Origin: Myxococcales bacterium
GTDB taxonomy: Bacteria > Myxococcota > Polyangia > Polyangiales > Polyangiaceae
Assembly: GCA_003151595.1 (NCBI GenBank)
Contig: PLXW01000173.1
Span: forward strand, 40,684-47,947
Reading direction: 5' to 3'
Length of the DNA: 7,264 nucleotides
Part shown: positions 6,564 to 7,264 of the stretch, piece by piece
How the letters are laid out: each line of letters starts with the position of its first letter
Numbering within the stretch: position 1 is the stretch's first letter
Translations under genes and position numbers: made by a program
Notes under the pieces: generated by a model
The model's input: the letters and a program-made list of their open reading frames with translations, nothing else
Told to the model about the DNA's origin: nothing
The model's database searches: none

Positions 6564-7264
6564 CTCCTGTCGTGGCTGATCTTCCTGCCGATCGCCGGCG
6601 CCGTGGGGATTCTGTTCCTCCCGCGCCAGTCGCCCCACGTCCTCAAGGGCGTGACGATGGCCGTGATGTTCGGGACGCTCGCGCTCTCCATCCCGCTCCT
6701 GAACGTGACGATGGGGCGCGGCTATCACTTCAACCAGGACGTCCCGTGGCTGGCGAGCCTCGGCATCCGGTACCACGTGGCGATCGACGGCATCACGCTG
6801 TGGCTCGTGATGCTCACGGTGTTCCTGCAGCCCGTGGCCGCCTGGGTCTCGTTCGGCTCGATCAAGATGCGCGTGAAGGACTGGTGCTTCGCGCTGCTGC
6901 TGCTCGAAGGGGCGATGATCGGCGCGTTCCTCTCGCTCGATCTCTTCCTCTTCTACGTCTTCTGGGAGGTGATGCTCATCCCGATGTACGTGATGATCGG
7001 CGTGTGGGGAGGCTCGAACCGCATCAAGAGCGCGGTGAAGTTCTTCCTCTACACGTTCTTCGGCAGCGTCCTCATGCTCGCCGCGATCCTGTACCTCGCG
7101 TACACGTACGCGCGCATCTCGCCGGCGAAGCTCCCGTCGTTCGACTTCTTCGAGCTCTCGCGGCTCGAGCTGCCGATGCACGTGCAGATGTGGCTCTTCG
7201 CGGCGTTCGCGCTGTCGTTCTTCATCAAGGTGCCGATGTGGCCGGTGCACACGTGGCTGCCCGA
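6261..7264 (+). CDS. nuoM: NADH-quinone oxidoreductase subunit M with N-terminal membrane extension (3' end outside window)
   Basis: There are 334 codons in the window. This antiporter-like subunit (ND4 homologue) pumps protons next to NuoL. E236 in LFYVFWEVMLIPMYVMIGVW corresponds to E. coli NuoM Glu144 and K323 in FFIKVPMWPVHTWLP to Lys234; both are displaced by about 90 residues. The usual NuoM N terminus, LLSWLIFLPIAGAVGILFLP, starts only at residue 102. Before it come a polar, His-containing start (1-21) and hydrophobic segments at about 22-36, 43-55 and 66-80, then an acidic linker (SSEDID). The ATG at 6261 overlaps the nuoL stop (TGATG). The only other in-frame ATG before the core, at 6420, has no evident ribosome site, so I keep the long form. 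The extension resembles nothing I can name. Confidence 0.95.
   Translation, partial: MSTHETATHGDDGVTKFGQRELGWLAVVALVGIVAARFIDASIPVLLAAVVAAMVPRKHGWDVRAPLAVITGLLVFFVIRAWPVSSEDIDSAAAVAPESPHLLSWLIFLPIAGAVGILFLPRQSPHVLKGVTMAVMFGTLALSIPLLNVTMGRGYHFNQDVPWLASLGIRYHVAIDGITLWLVMLTVFLQPVAAWVSFGSIKMRVKDWCFALLLLEGAMIGAFLSLDLFLFYVFWEVMLIPMYVMIGVWGGSNRIKSAVKFFLYTFFGSVLMLAAILYLAYTYARISPAKLPSFDFFELSRLELPMHVQMWLFAAFALSFFIKVPMWPVHTWLP

Noticed and set aside
6555..7250. - strand open frame antisense to nuoM
   Set aside because: It is a charged His/Glu/Arg-rich shadow translation opposite conserved NuoM helices.

Overview
The window is a high-GC bacterial stretch with strong G/C preference at third codon positions. 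It carries part of a respiratory complex I (NADH:quinone oxidoreductase, nuo) operon on the + strand. A divergently transcribed zinc-ribbon protein with a low-complexity Pro/Gln tail lies on the - strand and runs off the left edge. Zinc-ribbon proteins with Pro/Gln/Ala-rich tails, a broken-up nuo locus and this base composition suggest a myxobacterium-like organism (Myxococcota, perhaps Polyangiales). That placement is an inference; another high-GC Gram-negative phylum is possible.

Layout: (1) nt 1-715, - strand: the zinc-ribbon/low-complexity gene, read from a GTG start behind a near-perfect Shine-Dalgarno, with its 3' end outside the window. (2) nt 716-922: a 207-bp divergent intergenic region with a TTGACA-N18-TAGTTT promoter candidate for the nuo genes, a weaker candidate for the - strand gene and a GC-rich imperfect inverted repeat. 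(3) nt 923-7264, + strand: nuoE, nuoF, nuoJ, nuoK, nuoL and the 5' part of nuoM. They are packed with gaps of 11-19 nt or 1-nt TGATG overlaps, so they almost certainly form one transcript.

NuoE and NuoF form the NADH-oxidising part of the peripheral arm (FMN, N1a and N3 clusters). NuoJ, K, L and M are membrane-arm subunits that conduct protons or couple to the pumps; the key Glu and Lys residues are present in K, L and M. The usual nuoG-nuoH-nuoI block between nuoF and nuoJ is absent: only 11 nt separate the two genes, so those subunits must be encoded elsewhere if the complex is complete.

The most unusual feature is at the nuoL/nuoM junction. NuoL (848 aa, against about 613 in E. coli) continues past its last transmembrane helix into an ~89-residue tail resembling a PKD/Ig-like domain with a DxDxDG acidic loop. 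The adjacent NuoM starts with ~100 extra residues containing two or three additional hydrophobic segments before its normal N terminus. Both additions meet at the same 1-nt gene overlap and would lie at neighbouring subunits of the distal membrane arm.
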